Shown piece by piece: positions 1 to 12,000 of a stretch of 64,000 bases of DNA. The stretch spans positions 19,179,868 to 19,243,867 of the forward strand of contig NC_040018.1 in assembly GCF_000972845.2 (NCBI RefSeq), given 5' to 3'. Origin of the DNA: Larimichthys crocea. Its lineage: Eukaryota > Chordata > Actinopteri > Sciaenidae. Under the pieces are notes generated by a model. The model was not told where the DNA came from. It saw only the letters and a program-made list of their open reading frames with translations, and did not search any database. Both the position numbers and the translations under genes were made by a program. How positions within the stretch are numbered: the stretch's first letter is position 1; the number at the start of each line of letters is the position of its first letter.

Positions 1-460
1 TATATAATGTTATTTGGCGCCATCTTTCCCAAGCAATTTACTGCATTTACTTACAGTTGCTTTATAGTTGTAGATGTAATTAGTATTAGAAGTACAAAAG
101 AAAATTCCTTATCATTAATGTAACACAATAAGACATTACATTTACAGTAACTGACAATCTTCATATGGTGGGGAAAGGTGATGACAGGGCTCCACCCTGG
201 TGAGGTAGCCATGGTTACCAAAAGGGCAGAAGATGTCGGACTGAGCGGAGAGCTTCCACATACAATTTATGTTTACTCAGGTGTGCTGAAATCAGGCTGA
301 GCGTTCAGGAACGACTCAACTGTGACACAATCACAAACTCATCCTTGGGCTGTTCCTTCCAATTATTAAGACACTTTGTCAATGTTAAGTTTTGATGTCA
401 GTGGACGTATAAAGGTGTAGTCGCTATCCCCAAAAATGAGGTATAAAGCCGCCGTTGTCC

Positions 461-1807
461 TCAGTCGAAGAATCGACACTGCATGTAAGTTTCATCTGAG
501 GCGGTGTAGCCAAACTTTTGGTAGAAAGCCACGTTTTTGGGTGCACATTCCAGTGTGATTTTATAGCAATTCAGTTTTTTGCTAAGGAGAGTAAGAGTTG
601 AAACTAACCTAAAAAGAAAGGGAGAGAGAGAGGAAAGCTTAAAATAAAGCAACACAAATCACAAGAAATATGTCTTATGTCTGTTGAGATTTGTGGGACA
701 AATATTAAAAACAAAATGTCTTTATGTCAGGCTCACACAGGTCTACTCACAGTTTGCCCAGCTGCTTCCCTCTGCACACGTCACTGACCACCACCTCCTC
801 CACCCGGCCTCTCTACAAACAAAAACAGAACAGAGGAGGTCTTCATTTCTGTTACAAGATCAATAAAAAAAAGATTCCAAAAGTTTACTTTGGAAATTTA
901 ACCTGCATACTTTGTGAACATATTTTTAAAAATAGAAACTTAAATGGAACTTTTTTTGTTCATGGTGGTGAACAACGTTAATAATTACTACCCTTCTAAT
1001 AACCACTACAATAATAAGTAACTTTTTTTATGCTTTTATGAGTGGTCTTTATGGGAAACAGAAAGAGAAATTAAAGATTTATTGTACCTTCGCACAGGAG
1101 TGGATGAATTTGTGTTCCGTGATCAATGTGGCCGTGGCGACAATTTGTCCCAGATTTGTGTCCTCCACAACGACGACGTAGTAGTCTCCTGTCTTCTTCA
1201 TATGCTCAAACTTTTCTGGAAACCAACAAACAACATGTTTTTTTAATCTTCACTGACTTGTTATATTTGTCTTTTTGATGAGGGGACTTGTGATGTGATG
1301 TATCTAAAGACGACTGTCCTGACACAAAATTACCAATTTTAAATACTTTGGGAAGTAATAAAAATGTGTTAATGGTGAATGTTCTGAACAACGTCATCTG
1401 AATCTCACTTTTGTCTCATACAAAAGTAGCATTATGGGGTGTATGAACTTACTTGTGAACTGCTCTGGTGTGACATCGCCTGTCTGAGTAAGTTGAGATA
1501 AAACCTTGAAGAATCCTGGAACACAGAAACAAAACAGGTTGGTCAAAAAGTTTCATTTCTGTTCAGTTTCATCTATAACAAAATGGTGACCAGATTCATA
1601 TTCTCTTAAGAATACTGGTCTGGAACATGTTGTCCAATCAGTCTCTGACTCACCCCTGTTGAAATCCGCCATACAGAGAGGCCTGACCACCAGGCCTTCC
1701 CCTGGACTGGATGGGTTGATCGGGGGAGAGAAAGACACAGTGTTGCTGCTCCAGTCTAACTCCTGAAGCAGGGAGGGCTCAAAGAGCGGAGTCTCGTCCA
1801 GCAACAT
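461..1807 (-). CDS. gnpnat1: Glucosamine 6-phosphate N-acetyltransferase, complete, 5 coding exons
   Basis: This enzyme transfers an acetyl group from acetyl-CoA to glucosamine-6-phosphate, a step of the hexosamine pathway to UDP-GlcNAc. Coding exons in transcript order are 1807-1654, 1515-1453, 1215-1088, 812-751 and 608-461. All junctions are GT-AG and in frame, giving 184 residues, the same length as I recall for the human protein. The start at 1807 opens [14 protein letters not shown], which fits the family N-terminus. The GNAT fold is clear: the acetyl-CoA loop RGKQLGKL lies at about residues 129-136, preceded by the strand [11 protein letters not shown], and the C-terminus carries KITLEC and FYQKFGY, typical of GNA1. 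An acceptor just upstream (exon from 1820) implies a non-coding first exon near 2652-2750. No canonical minus-strand AATAAA is visible in 1-460, so the 3' UTR may run off the window. The name is secure by motif and length; the exact 5' end is inferred. Confidence 0.93.
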
Positions 1808-2651
1808 TCCACAATCTCTGCTTAGGAAACACACACACACAGAAATTAAGTCCAAAGACGCTTACACACACACATAAATGTGGGTATGCAAGATATTAAA
1901 GTTACGACACAGTAAATAGAAACCAACCTGGATCTGCACCCTGAGTTAACGTACAGTCAGCCTGGACTGGGAATATGTTTGTTTTAAGTCGCACAGAACT
2001 TTGACCGGACAAATACAAGTTCACTTGGAAAAAAAAAAAAAAAAAGTTGCCAATATTTTATTGCCATCCTTCAGTGGGCTGACTATAAATGAATGAAATA
2101 TAATGCACACCCTGTTTGACTACACTCTGAGGTGACACCATTCATTCATTTTCCAGGATATAGTCCAGGATATGTAACATGAGAAGGATCCGTCCACCAA
2201 GCAAGGTAACAACAGTGGTGCTGTTAGTGGTGACTTAGACACAGAGAGTTTTAATCTAATCAAACACAGCTAAGAGCTTGGACGAGTCTTACATCTGGTT
2301 TCTATGGCAGCAAAACACAATCACACTTTGACGATGTCACCATTTCCCGATCACCAAGCAACACACATATGAATATGACTTGTTAGACAGCAAGAAAAAG
2401 AAAGAGTGTCTCCATCCTGTCGCCTTTTAATCTGCTCATGTTAACCAGGCGGATCAAATAATATCGGCTAGCTAACGGATAGCAACGAATAACTAGTCTA
2501 ATTAATGTCGTAACGTGGTACAGAAAACGTCCTGGTTTCCTCACACGTCCTGTCAAACAGCTCGATCAGTGTCCGAGCTGTGACTTCACACGAAACATGA
2601 AACATCAGTGTTGTGCTATGCTAAAGTAGCGCTGCTAGCTTCACCGCTTAC

Positions 2652-2750
2652 CTTTAAAACACGCACAGGAAGAGTTAGTCCGCTCGGTTTCCTAAGTTGA
2701 AGTAACAACGTGCAACGACGGCCGGGAAGTTGTGCTAGTTTTTTTTTTTT
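2652..2750 (-). other. gnpnat1: Probable non-coding first exon of gnpnat1
   Basis: The first coding exon of gnpnat1 begins with an acceptor (AAG at 1823-1821) rather than a promoter, so an upstream 5' UTR exon is expected. On the minus strand a good donor (AAAG then GTAAGC) sits at 2653-2646. The 2652 end is therefore supported by a splice signal. The upstream end near 2750 is a guess, with no transcript evidence. Confidence 0.45.
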
Positions 2751-2832
2751 TGTATGTGAGGTCGGGCTCTACATCATTAACATGAACAACGTGGGTGTTT
2801 TCAGCAGCTGTTTCCGCCTGGCAGGAGCCGCG

Positions 2833-2883
2833 TGACGTGGCAGGAGACGCTGGAGGTAAAGGGGCGTGCCCCCAGTGACGTCA
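2833..2883 (-). promoter_or_regulatory. gnpnat1 promoter with UPRE and CRE motifs
   Basis: TGACGTGG at 2833-2840 matches the core unfolded-protein-response element bound by spliced XBP1 and ATF6. A perfect palindromic cAMP-response element TGACGTCA lies at 2876-2883. Both sit about 80-130 bases upstream of the inferred gnpnat1 start in a GC-rich stretch (about 2700-2890). The motifs are seen directly; their use is inference. Confidence 0.5.
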
Positions 2884-3009
2884 GCGGATCGGCGAGAAAA
2901 CCACATCCCAGATAGAAACCATCTGGTACCATGTGACATGTTTGGTTATCACCAATAACCAATAAATATGGTTTCTACAACCGGGTTGTGTTGTGTACAT
3001 GAGGTAGGT

Positions 3010-3115
3010 GCATGTAACCAGGGGCTGGCTGGCGACTGACAGGGGCCCCAAAAAATAGAAGACCAATATACAATTATTAAACCATCATTATTGAGTATAT
3101 ATATTTCAAATATAA
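3010..3115 (+). repeat. Truncated copy of the local repeat interior
   Basis: The stretch from GACAGGGGCCCC through the TTAAACCATCAT and TTTCAAATATAATA blocks repeats, in the same orientation, the sequence at about 3640-3735. It is a short partial duplicate of the element interior lying just outside the left arm of the inverted repeat. No coding potential is seen. Confidence 0.6.
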
Positions 3116-3129
3116 TAGATTTAGTTGTA

Positions 3130-4523
3130 GTTATAAATACTACAAGGTAAATGAACAGACTGCGAGCAGGTTTTTATGAATGAAGATCAGGCACACTATG
3201 GCAGGAGCTTTGTCTCTTCTGCCTCCTCAATGACTGCCATGTGTTGGGAGCTATACATACCTATGGGATAAAATGTGCTGTATTGGATGTTTATAGTGTT
3301 AGATTATGTCGTGGATAATAAATTATCTTTCTATCTATTTTGCAGTTTCTATCCACAGGATTAAAACTATAAGGAAATTCAAATGTGTGTAAAAATGTGT
3401 GTGCACTCCATGGACATAATGGCTTTAAAATATATTGAACAAATCAAACAAACAAAAAAAAATCTAGTATTCGGTCAGGTGCATTCGGCAATAGCCAGGT
3501 TTTGTGATTAGAATGGGTCAATTGAGTGCCTTTGGAAAGTGTCAAACAATCTGTTAAAAAACAGAAAACACCGACAGATCAGAGGGAAAGCACCAGGGGC
3601 GCCGTATAGGGGGGAAAAGTTAGGACAATTCCAAGGGCCCACAACTGACAGGGGCCCCAATAAATAGGTAAACACCAATATGAAATTATTAAACCATCAT
3701 CATTGAGTTTATATATTTCAAATATAATAATGAAATTAATTATCTCTTTGTTTTTACGTGTTTTGGGCAGTAAAAGTTTATTAAAAATGGCCTTTAGCAC
3801 ATTTTTATGGTGGCTTTTAATCTCGCATCAAATAGTGAACTGCACTGCATACTGTATGCAGACTTGCATGCATGTACAAATCACCAGCAGTAAATATTGT
3901 GCTAGTACTAGTATTGAACTACAGGACGCAAAACAGTTGCAAGCCTTTAATTAGAGTTATGTAAAGCTTTTGATGGGATAGTTAGGTCCTAAAGATGTGG
4001 TGACTTAAGCTGCGCAGAGGGGGGCCCAATTTGATTTTTTGTCATGGGGCCCAAAATTCCTGGTGCGCCCCTGATCACCAGTCAGGCTGTGAAATGTGTG
4101 TTTCAACCTGTTCATCTCCCTCTGGCACATGCACACACACATTTATTAGTCTAATAAACTCAAAGGTCCAGTGTGTATTTGGATACTGGCCACTATTTAT
4201 TATTAGGCATTTGTTTCAAGAAGAAAGATTAAAATTACTATGTATTTAGTTAAAAAGCTGGAGAAGCTCTGTTTATTGAGTCTTTTGTATTAACATATTT
4301 TACAAAAACTAGATTTACAGAAATTATCCATAACTGAACCATTCTTGATTTAGGCACAAAAATACAGGAAAGCTCAGTTAAAAAAAGTAAACAAAAAAAA
4401 CAATTTAGTTTGGATTAAATAACTAAGAGTTATGAAAGATGGACCATGATTAGGAAAATATATCATGGATATTAAGAGTTGTTAAATAACTGTGCTGGAA
4501 AAACCTGAAACTGAACACAAAAC
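3130..4523 (+). repeat. Left arm of a large inverted repeat flanking amfr
   Basis: This 1.4-kb stretch reappears in reverse complement at 14.07-16.16 kb. Landmarks matching in order are TTTATAACTACAA... and CTACAAGGTAAATGAAC (about 3145), CATGTGTTGGGAGC (about 3240), the GGGGCGCC boundary (about 3596), the GGGGCCC-rich interior, GGTGCGCCCCTG (about 4064-4074), CAGTCAGGCTGTGAAATG (about 4080) and AACCTGAAACTGAACAC (about 4501). Three segments can be named: A (3130-3590), I (3594-4074) and B (4075-4523). Small indels separate the arms. It is non-coding; the open frame at 4031-4249 recurs as a related frame in the other arm and is repeat-derived. Confidence 0.85.
3594..4074 (+). mobile_element. 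Possible non-autonomous hAT-like DNA transposon
   Basis: The segment begins CAGGGGCGCC and ends GGTGCGCCCCTG, so its two ends share an inverted CAGGGGCGC terminus followed by GGGGCCC-rich subterminal sequence. CAGGGGCG-type termini are common among vertebrate hAT elements, which is the basis for the class suggestion. It is about 480 bp with no transposase. No clear 8-bp target-site duplication was seen: left flank GAAAGCAC, right flank ATCACCAG. The ends may therefore belong to a larger composite element. Confidence 0.4.
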
Positions 4524-6070
4524 TGTTGAATTTTTCTTTTACATTTTGACTAAATGGAAATCTAAATCCTCTTACAACACACCCAAACAGAGTATGAGCA
4601 ATAAAATAAACACACAATAAAGATCACACTTCAGCTTTTAGTGGAAGTTTGTGGGCTGCTCTTTGGGATAAAGTGGAAGGAAACAAAAGCAATTGCCTAG
4701 ATTCATGCATATCTCACCCCCAAACTGCCCTTACACCATAATCACAAGAAATCAAACACGTATAATACACAGTCTCCATCTTTGTGTCCATTGATATGAC
4801 TCAACCAGCTACAGATTTAGTGAAATTTGACAATAAACAAGTGCCCGGTATATGTTGTACATTGCCATACATTATTGAAATAAGATATTTGAGCAGAGGA
4901 TGATTATGCTCCTGGCTGGTATGTTTTTTTTTTTTTAACTAGCACTCCTCAATGTGAGTGGACAAAGGCCGCACAAATAAAACACCCATAAAAAACGTCT
5001 TAATAAAAGACTCTCCGAGGTGAAAAGAGTATCTAGAGTCGAGTGACGTTAGACAATACTGACAAGTCTAGGGCAACTGGATTTGTTGTCAAGTCTTTAA
5101 CATCTACATACTCTTAAAAAAAAATCCAAAATTATGGATGTCACCATCAGAGAACTGCTCATGATTTGAATTTAAGAAAGAGCATGACACCCATTGTACT
5201 TGTACAAAATGTAATACACCCCCTTTTGTTGTATCTCAAGGGCACAGTGTTAGAAAACAAAGATTTACAGGCCCGAACCCCCCTCCCCACCCCCTTGTTA
5301 AATAACAAAATGCAAACGGTTTGCGATGGGGTGATGTTAGACACTAAATACAGAACCCGTGTGGGTCAAAAACACTTTGTTTGCAGCATTAATCTGATAG
5401 AAACATTCATATTTGACAGAAAGGCTGACCAATACTAAAGTGACATTCTCTTACTCTAAAGGTAAGAAATAAGAATGTGTTATTTTGCCTACACATAATT
5501 CACAGTTGAAACTCGTAAAAGAATAAACACACAAATACATCAGATGAGTTTCTTCATCCAGAACATGTAGCTTTCTGCCATTAAAACACAAAAGAAGAAA
5601 AAAAAAGTCTGATAAAAGGAAAAACAAACAAGGACCCAAACAGCTGTATCTAGCAATGACAACTTCAAGCGCCCCGCTCTTAAAAGACTCTTCTGAATGC
5701 AAAGCATGCTCATTTTTTGAAAGTCAGTCCAAATCACAGCAGATACTGACTCCCCACTTAAGCTGGTGGTTGCAGTGTGTGGCACGTGAATAAAGGGCAA
5801 TGCAACCTTGCATTTCTTGACTTGCATCCATCATTTTATAATATGCTCCAAATACTCTGGAATCAGTGAGGCAGAAGCTATTCACAGTAGTCCCACCTTA
5901 TTTACGCAGCCCAAAACAGTCCAAAGGCCATGTTTGCGATGATTTTTAATTATTGTTTCGGATAGGCAATGACCACGGACTGTACACCAAATGTGAAAGG
6001 GGGGATTGAAATAGCTCTGTCGGTGCCTTGTGTGATGACGACGTGGCAGACTCTGAAGTCGATCTATGTA
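4524..6070 (-). other. amfr 3' flank and possible 3' UTR
   Basis: No gene was recognised here. The part next to the amfr stop is expected to be 3' UTR. On the minus strand the only near polyadenylation-like hexamer is ATTAAA at 5950-5945, about 120 bases after the stop. No canonical AATAAA occurs between there and 4530. The next one (4277-4272) lies inside the left repeat arm. An oligo-T run sits at about 4924-4935. Confidence 0.4.
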
Positions 6071-9000
6071 TCAGGGTGCAGGGTCTTGTTGATTTTGCAT
6101 GCGTCTCTCTGCAGCTGCTGCCATGGTTCTACGTCTCAGCACAGTCAAGTTTAATTCTGGAGCAATGTCCTCTTCCAGTCCAGGCAAATCCTCCTCCTGG
6201 TCTTCTGGACTCTTGTTCAAATATCTCCTACAGGGAAGTAAAGAACAACATGTGCTCATGAGAACAGAAAATATGTAGAGATAATGGGGAAAAGAAGGCA
6301 ACCAGGAATACCACGCGAGCATGTGTTAGTTCTGTATAACTGGTCCTTGTACAGCTGAGCAACGATACACAATGCAGTGTTGATACACTCCTTACCCCAA
6401 ACGTTAATTAAAAAAAAAAAAAGATACGGTTTTATCTTGAATGTTACTTCTTTTGAATAATAGAAAACTCCAACCAGTTGTGTACAAACCTGCGAGCCTG
6501 CTGAAGCATCTCTTCTTTCCTCTGCTTTAACATCTTCTGTCTCTCCTCAGCCGACTTAGAAAAGCGACCTCCTCTCGCCTCCATGTTGTCTGACTCACTG
6601 ATGCCCTGCTCAGCTGCTCCGCTGGACCCTTCCTGCTCATCTTGTGCAGAGCTCACCTGCGAGGGGCCACGCTCTATGGCCTGAGGAAGGAACACCGACA
6701 AAATATTCAAAATATTGTGACAGATTATTGCATTCTGCCTTTTCAAGAAAAAAAACATCAGACTGTGGTCAACATGAAGAGCTAGGAAGCACTGACAGAG
6801 TTGTTAAAGTGTTGTGCTACCAAAATAAGGCTCAGAGGTATTAATAATTTTAAAAAATGGTATTAATATTTAACCCACAGCTGACTGACCTGTGTTGGGA
6901 AAGGCACCTGGATGCGACCCTCCAGGATGTTGTCAGTGGTGACCTCCACAGAGCGGGTCAACTGCAGGTCCTGCATCACCAGATAGGAGGGCACCTGAGG
7001 GAACATCTCCTGGATCTGATGGGCCTGATGAACAGAGGGTACATCAAAAGTGAAGAGAGGAATGGTTTAGAGAAAAGCAGAACATATCCAATGGAAGTTA
7101 AAACTAGAGCTGTTTGTTGGTTTTTAAACATAGCACTGGTGATTTCCAAGTATAAAACATTCAAAGTACTACAAAATCTTTTTGTTCATCTTTTGTACAT
7201 TTCTGCTAACTCTGATGTTTAAATAAAGAGGTCATTACTAAGTAAACAAGTATTTACCAGGAAGGCAGAGACCATGTGAACAAAGCAATCTAAGCTACTA
7301 AGTTTACTTATGCAAATGAACTATCAAAAACTGTCTACACCTGGCATCAAATTGCTGATTATCTGTGTATCATATCTCATAAAACCAACAAAGGTTTCAG
7401 ACTGTAGACTGTGAACATGAACTCACCATTGCCATGAGCTGGGAGTTGTTTGCTTGAGCGATGCCCAAGATGTTAGTGGTGTGCATTACTTCCACTGAGA
7501 AACTGGGCAGCCAGCTGGCAATGCGAGATCCTGCAAGAGAGTGTAAGGATTTTATAATTCACATGGCTTATCTGATGTAAGGCGACTCCTTGGCCGCATT
7601 CATAATTAAGTTTCTGTCTGGCGGACGAACCATCAAAGTGGAAGAAGTGATTGTGCTGGTTGATATGTGGTCTAGCATCTGCTGCAGCTCCTACTGGGCC
7701 GATGTTGTCTTCCAAACCCCCGCCCTGCGGCTGGCTTCTTGCCTGGCCTCCGTCCCCATTGATGTTCAAGGATGTCCGACATGTTGGACACGAGGTGTCC
7801 TGCTCCAGCCATGAGCGCAGACAAGAACTGGAAACACACACACACACCAAATGTTATTATGGCATTTCTCCATATTAAAACATTCAATTCATTCAAGTTT
7901 TCTGTAACTAAACATCGGGATCATCTTACATTCAGGGACAGCAGATACATAACAACACGAAGAAAATCATAATTCATATGAACTCCAACTTCTGAAAGAT
8001 TCTGGGCACTAGCGAAATAAACATGATGCATTCAAGGCTGGGATCTTGTTGCCTGCTTTTCCCACAGTCTCCCTCTCCCTGCATGGACTATATTACGCAT
8101 ACAAGCAACTGCTGAAAAAAGAAAAAAAGAAAAAATACTGTACTTGTGGAAGAGATGTCCACAGGGTAGTTTGCGTGCTGTCAACATGGTGTCCCAGCAG
8201 ATGGCACAATCGTCATCATTGGCTGCCAGCTCCTCTGCAGTAGCAACAGCAAATCTGTACAAATAAAGGTCAAAGTACAGACAAATAATGATGAAACCGG
8301 TGGTGAACCAAAGCGTTCATTAGAAACTATTTAAACTAACAGCAAAACCACGAGGGGAAACGGGGATAAGCAATTCAATCGCTATATATTATCACCTGGC
8401 CTCCATGTTGTTGATGACACGGAGGTAGTTCTTGTGTCGGCGAACGCGGCGCTGGACCTCATGGAAGAGATACCGCAGCTGCATGAAAATAACTAAGCTT
8501 GCCATGGACAGCCAGATGTTACCAAAGAGCTAATGAGAGACATACAGAGAGAAAAGTTAAAAGGTTAGAAGAGCAGAATAAGAGACAGGGACAGACTGAA
8601 TTCTCAGAATCTTCCCCCCCGTCTCTTACCAGCATGTGGATATGGTGCATGAGGTCCAAAAACAGCATAGCCAGCTCCATGATGAAGTCTGTGTAATAGA
8701 CATATGTTCCCTTGCTTTCCCAGGTTCCTGGATGGTTCAGATCCCACAGATGAATGGAGTATCTGAGGGGACATGAGCAACTCTTTAAGGGCCTTGAAGC
8801 ACAAGTGATATTCAGACAGTATGGATGATGCAGCCTTTATCTTGGCTGGTGATTAGCAATTCTGACTAAATGAATGCATGAAAGTATTATGGTACAATAA
8901 CAGGTTACTGCCATCAGTACACATTGAAAAAAGTATGAAATCTATCAGGATTAATAAGAAGAGAGAATGCAATGCTGCTCTTAATCAACTATCTGTAGGA

Positions 9001-12000
9001 ACAAAAGTTAAATATAAACCTAGATAACATAAAATCTATGTATTCTTTATTGTTTAAGTACAGGGCAGTTAATCACTGCAAACGTTATTGTGCTATATAC
9101 CAAGCTGAGCACTGTACCTGACAAAAGAGTACAAGTTTTAATGTTACACTAAAGACTGTATCTTGAGTGCCTCTGCTGTTGAGAGTTGTTTCTGGCGCTT
9201 GTATAATCCTAACCTCCTTCTCTGGGACAAAGACGCCTTTCACAAGGGTGTAATGGAACCAGAGGAAAACAAATGGTGTCGCGAACATTAGCCCCTGATA
9301 CTAAATCTGCACACGCTATTTCAACCGTACTGCTGCATGCGTGTGTGTGTGTGTGTGTGTGTGTGAGGAAGCTTTAAAAAGGGACTTACCGCATGATGAC
9401 ATGCCCAGTGCGTACAGTAACCAGCAGACACTGAAGACAAACGTATATAGGTCAAGGTACTTCCCTTATAAAAAACAATCCCAAATATGACATCACAACT
9501 GTTAATTTAATACAGAACATTGTGCCAATATAAAATAATATTGTACAATGATCATTTGTGTTTATTTGACGTGATTTAACAGCTTTATTAATGAACCTTT
9601 TTCTACTGAAGACATTCTGACATACTGCAGGAAAAAAATCCAGTTCCCTTTAAGCCATGTACATGAGCCAGCATGCACATTACTGAGGCCCTGAAACTGG
9701 AACACTTCAATGAAATGCGACCATTATTAATGGAAATAATTACAGCTGCTCTAATGTCTTAAAAAACAGGTTTTCAGTGTTTACAAAATGCCAGATGAGG
9801 ACAACTGCTAAAAGTGTGGTTAAGCTTCACAAAACACTTCAGTGACGAAGCACAATGTGATCACTGTGTGAAAATGATTTCACTTCTTCATGGAAGAAGT
9901 TCTTCTTAGGCGAGGGGGCATTTTCTATAGCACCTATTGTAGTGTTGTTTGTGTTTTCACACTTTTATTTTACAGTTTAATCATTTAACCAGCCGAAAAA
10001 ACCAGGGAGTTTTTTTAGTTTCTAGCTTAGCGAATATGCCAAGAATCTTTGTTTTCAATAAAAGAAACAGAATAAGCAGAATATGAAACACATCGCTGTT
10101 TATCTGCCCTTATTTCAGAATAAGCATGTCCAAGGAAACGGTAAATTATTTTGAAATAAATGGGCTCAACCAAAATGTCCAGTGATTCCACAATCATCCG
10201 CAATCAACACGTTCTCACCTCTGCTGCCATAAAGGAGAGGGTGTGTAAGCCATGGGAAGCTCCCAGCAGACCACACACTACAGCCAGGCCACAGCAGTCC
10301 AGCAGCAGAGAGACCAGCAGACAAAGCACTCGCACGTGGCTGTTCATGGGAGTGGAGGGCGAGAACGATAGCTGGAGGGAAGAAAATGTGGATTTTAAGT
10401 GGACTGTGCCTCCCTCAAAGTTGCCCCTTCCTTTATATGCTAAAAAGGTTTCTCAGGAGTTTTCCCTTGTCTTCTCAGAGAGTGTGCATCAGGTTGGAAA
10501 GTGTTGCTCATGTATGCCCTTCTAAAAAAAACATGCCAAAAAACTCATTGTACAAATTATGTTCATGGTAAACAGCTAAGCGAAATATAAAAAAAACACA
10601 AACAGTTAAAAAAAGGAGAATATTCTCAAAACAAAACTAATAATTCAACCACCAGAGATCATGAGGGGTTTTTCCTGTATACTGCCTCAGTACTTCACTC
10701 AGAGGCAATTCTGCTGGAGCAGCTGACTGGAAACTGTAACAATCCATTTAAAAATCAATGAGCTCCTTATACGCGACCCCCAAACCTGGCGAAACATTGC
10801 ATTAAACTATAAACTGCCAGCTAACACAGTCTACAGTGAATCAAATACAATTTAGGGCCTCATTACAAACATTAAACCCTTGTTTTCACTGCATAGTGTA
10901 CAGCGCTACACAATTCAATTCACCTTTCATACCAGGTTACTTTTAATTGCGTCCTAACTGTAGGCGTGATATTTAGATGATCTGTCATAGTGACGCTGTG
11001 TGAAACTGTCAGGAAATTATCTTCAACGTGACGCAAACACAGGAAGAATGAAGGACATCGAAGGGATGATTTTGGTTCTCTGTATGTGGCTGTTTGTCAA
11101 AGCATGGAGATAAACATTGTTTCAGAGGTTCAAAGGTTGGATGCAGGGAGGCAGAAGACTGCTGAAAAAAAAAATTGAAGGGTTTGGGAAATCCTACATC
11201 AGTGCACAAAGATCGACACGCTCCGTGCAGCATACGTGACAATTCTCTCTGATCCATCACTAGTCTGCGGCGTTTCTACTCCACCTTTTAGTATCAGCTT
11301 AGCTCACTTGGAACCTCGACCAAGGAGAAGTAGTACCAGGTACTTTTATTTTAAAAAGCAACAAGTCCAAGTGAGTCAAGCTGAGCAGTACAATGTAGTG
11401 GAAACAATATAGGTTTCATCAATTCAGTAAAACGTTTATACGACAAGGTTTCCACACCGTACACGTAATCTTTAGCAGTTTGACCACATGTGTGAGCTTC
11501 ACCTCAAAACTACAACCCACAGAAACAGGGAGACAGGAAGGAAGACACCTGGGCTAACACAGCTGACAGACTGCAACCTAAAAGAACAAACATAAATGCA
11601 ACTCTGATGAGTGACAAACAAAAACTAGCAGACAGTTACACATACAAACACACAAGCACGGGACATCTACCTGCACAAACTGGTTCATGTTTACGGTACA
11701 GCAGGAGGAAATGATATTTCGACACACTAAGCCAATCAGCATTACATTACAGGCTATATAACAACTTAAAGCCAACTTTAAATTTCTTTGCTTTTAAGCA
11801 GGTGATTAAATCTGATATTTTGTTTACCCCGACACGCAGGGCACAATCTGATACAGGGACACACCAGTGTAGTGACTGAAACTGTATCAGTAGCCTGACA
11901 AGCCAGTACAAGGAGCTATTAATAGAGCCAGAGCTGAAAGGAGTACAGTTACTCTGAGACATAGGGGGGACACTTACTCACCTTTTAGAAAGACCACTTC

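Noticed and set aside
4031..4249. 72-codon open frame, with a similar frame at 15142-15360 on the other strand
   Set aside because: Both lie in the inverted-repeat arms and match because the DNA is duplicated. There is no known domain or splice support.
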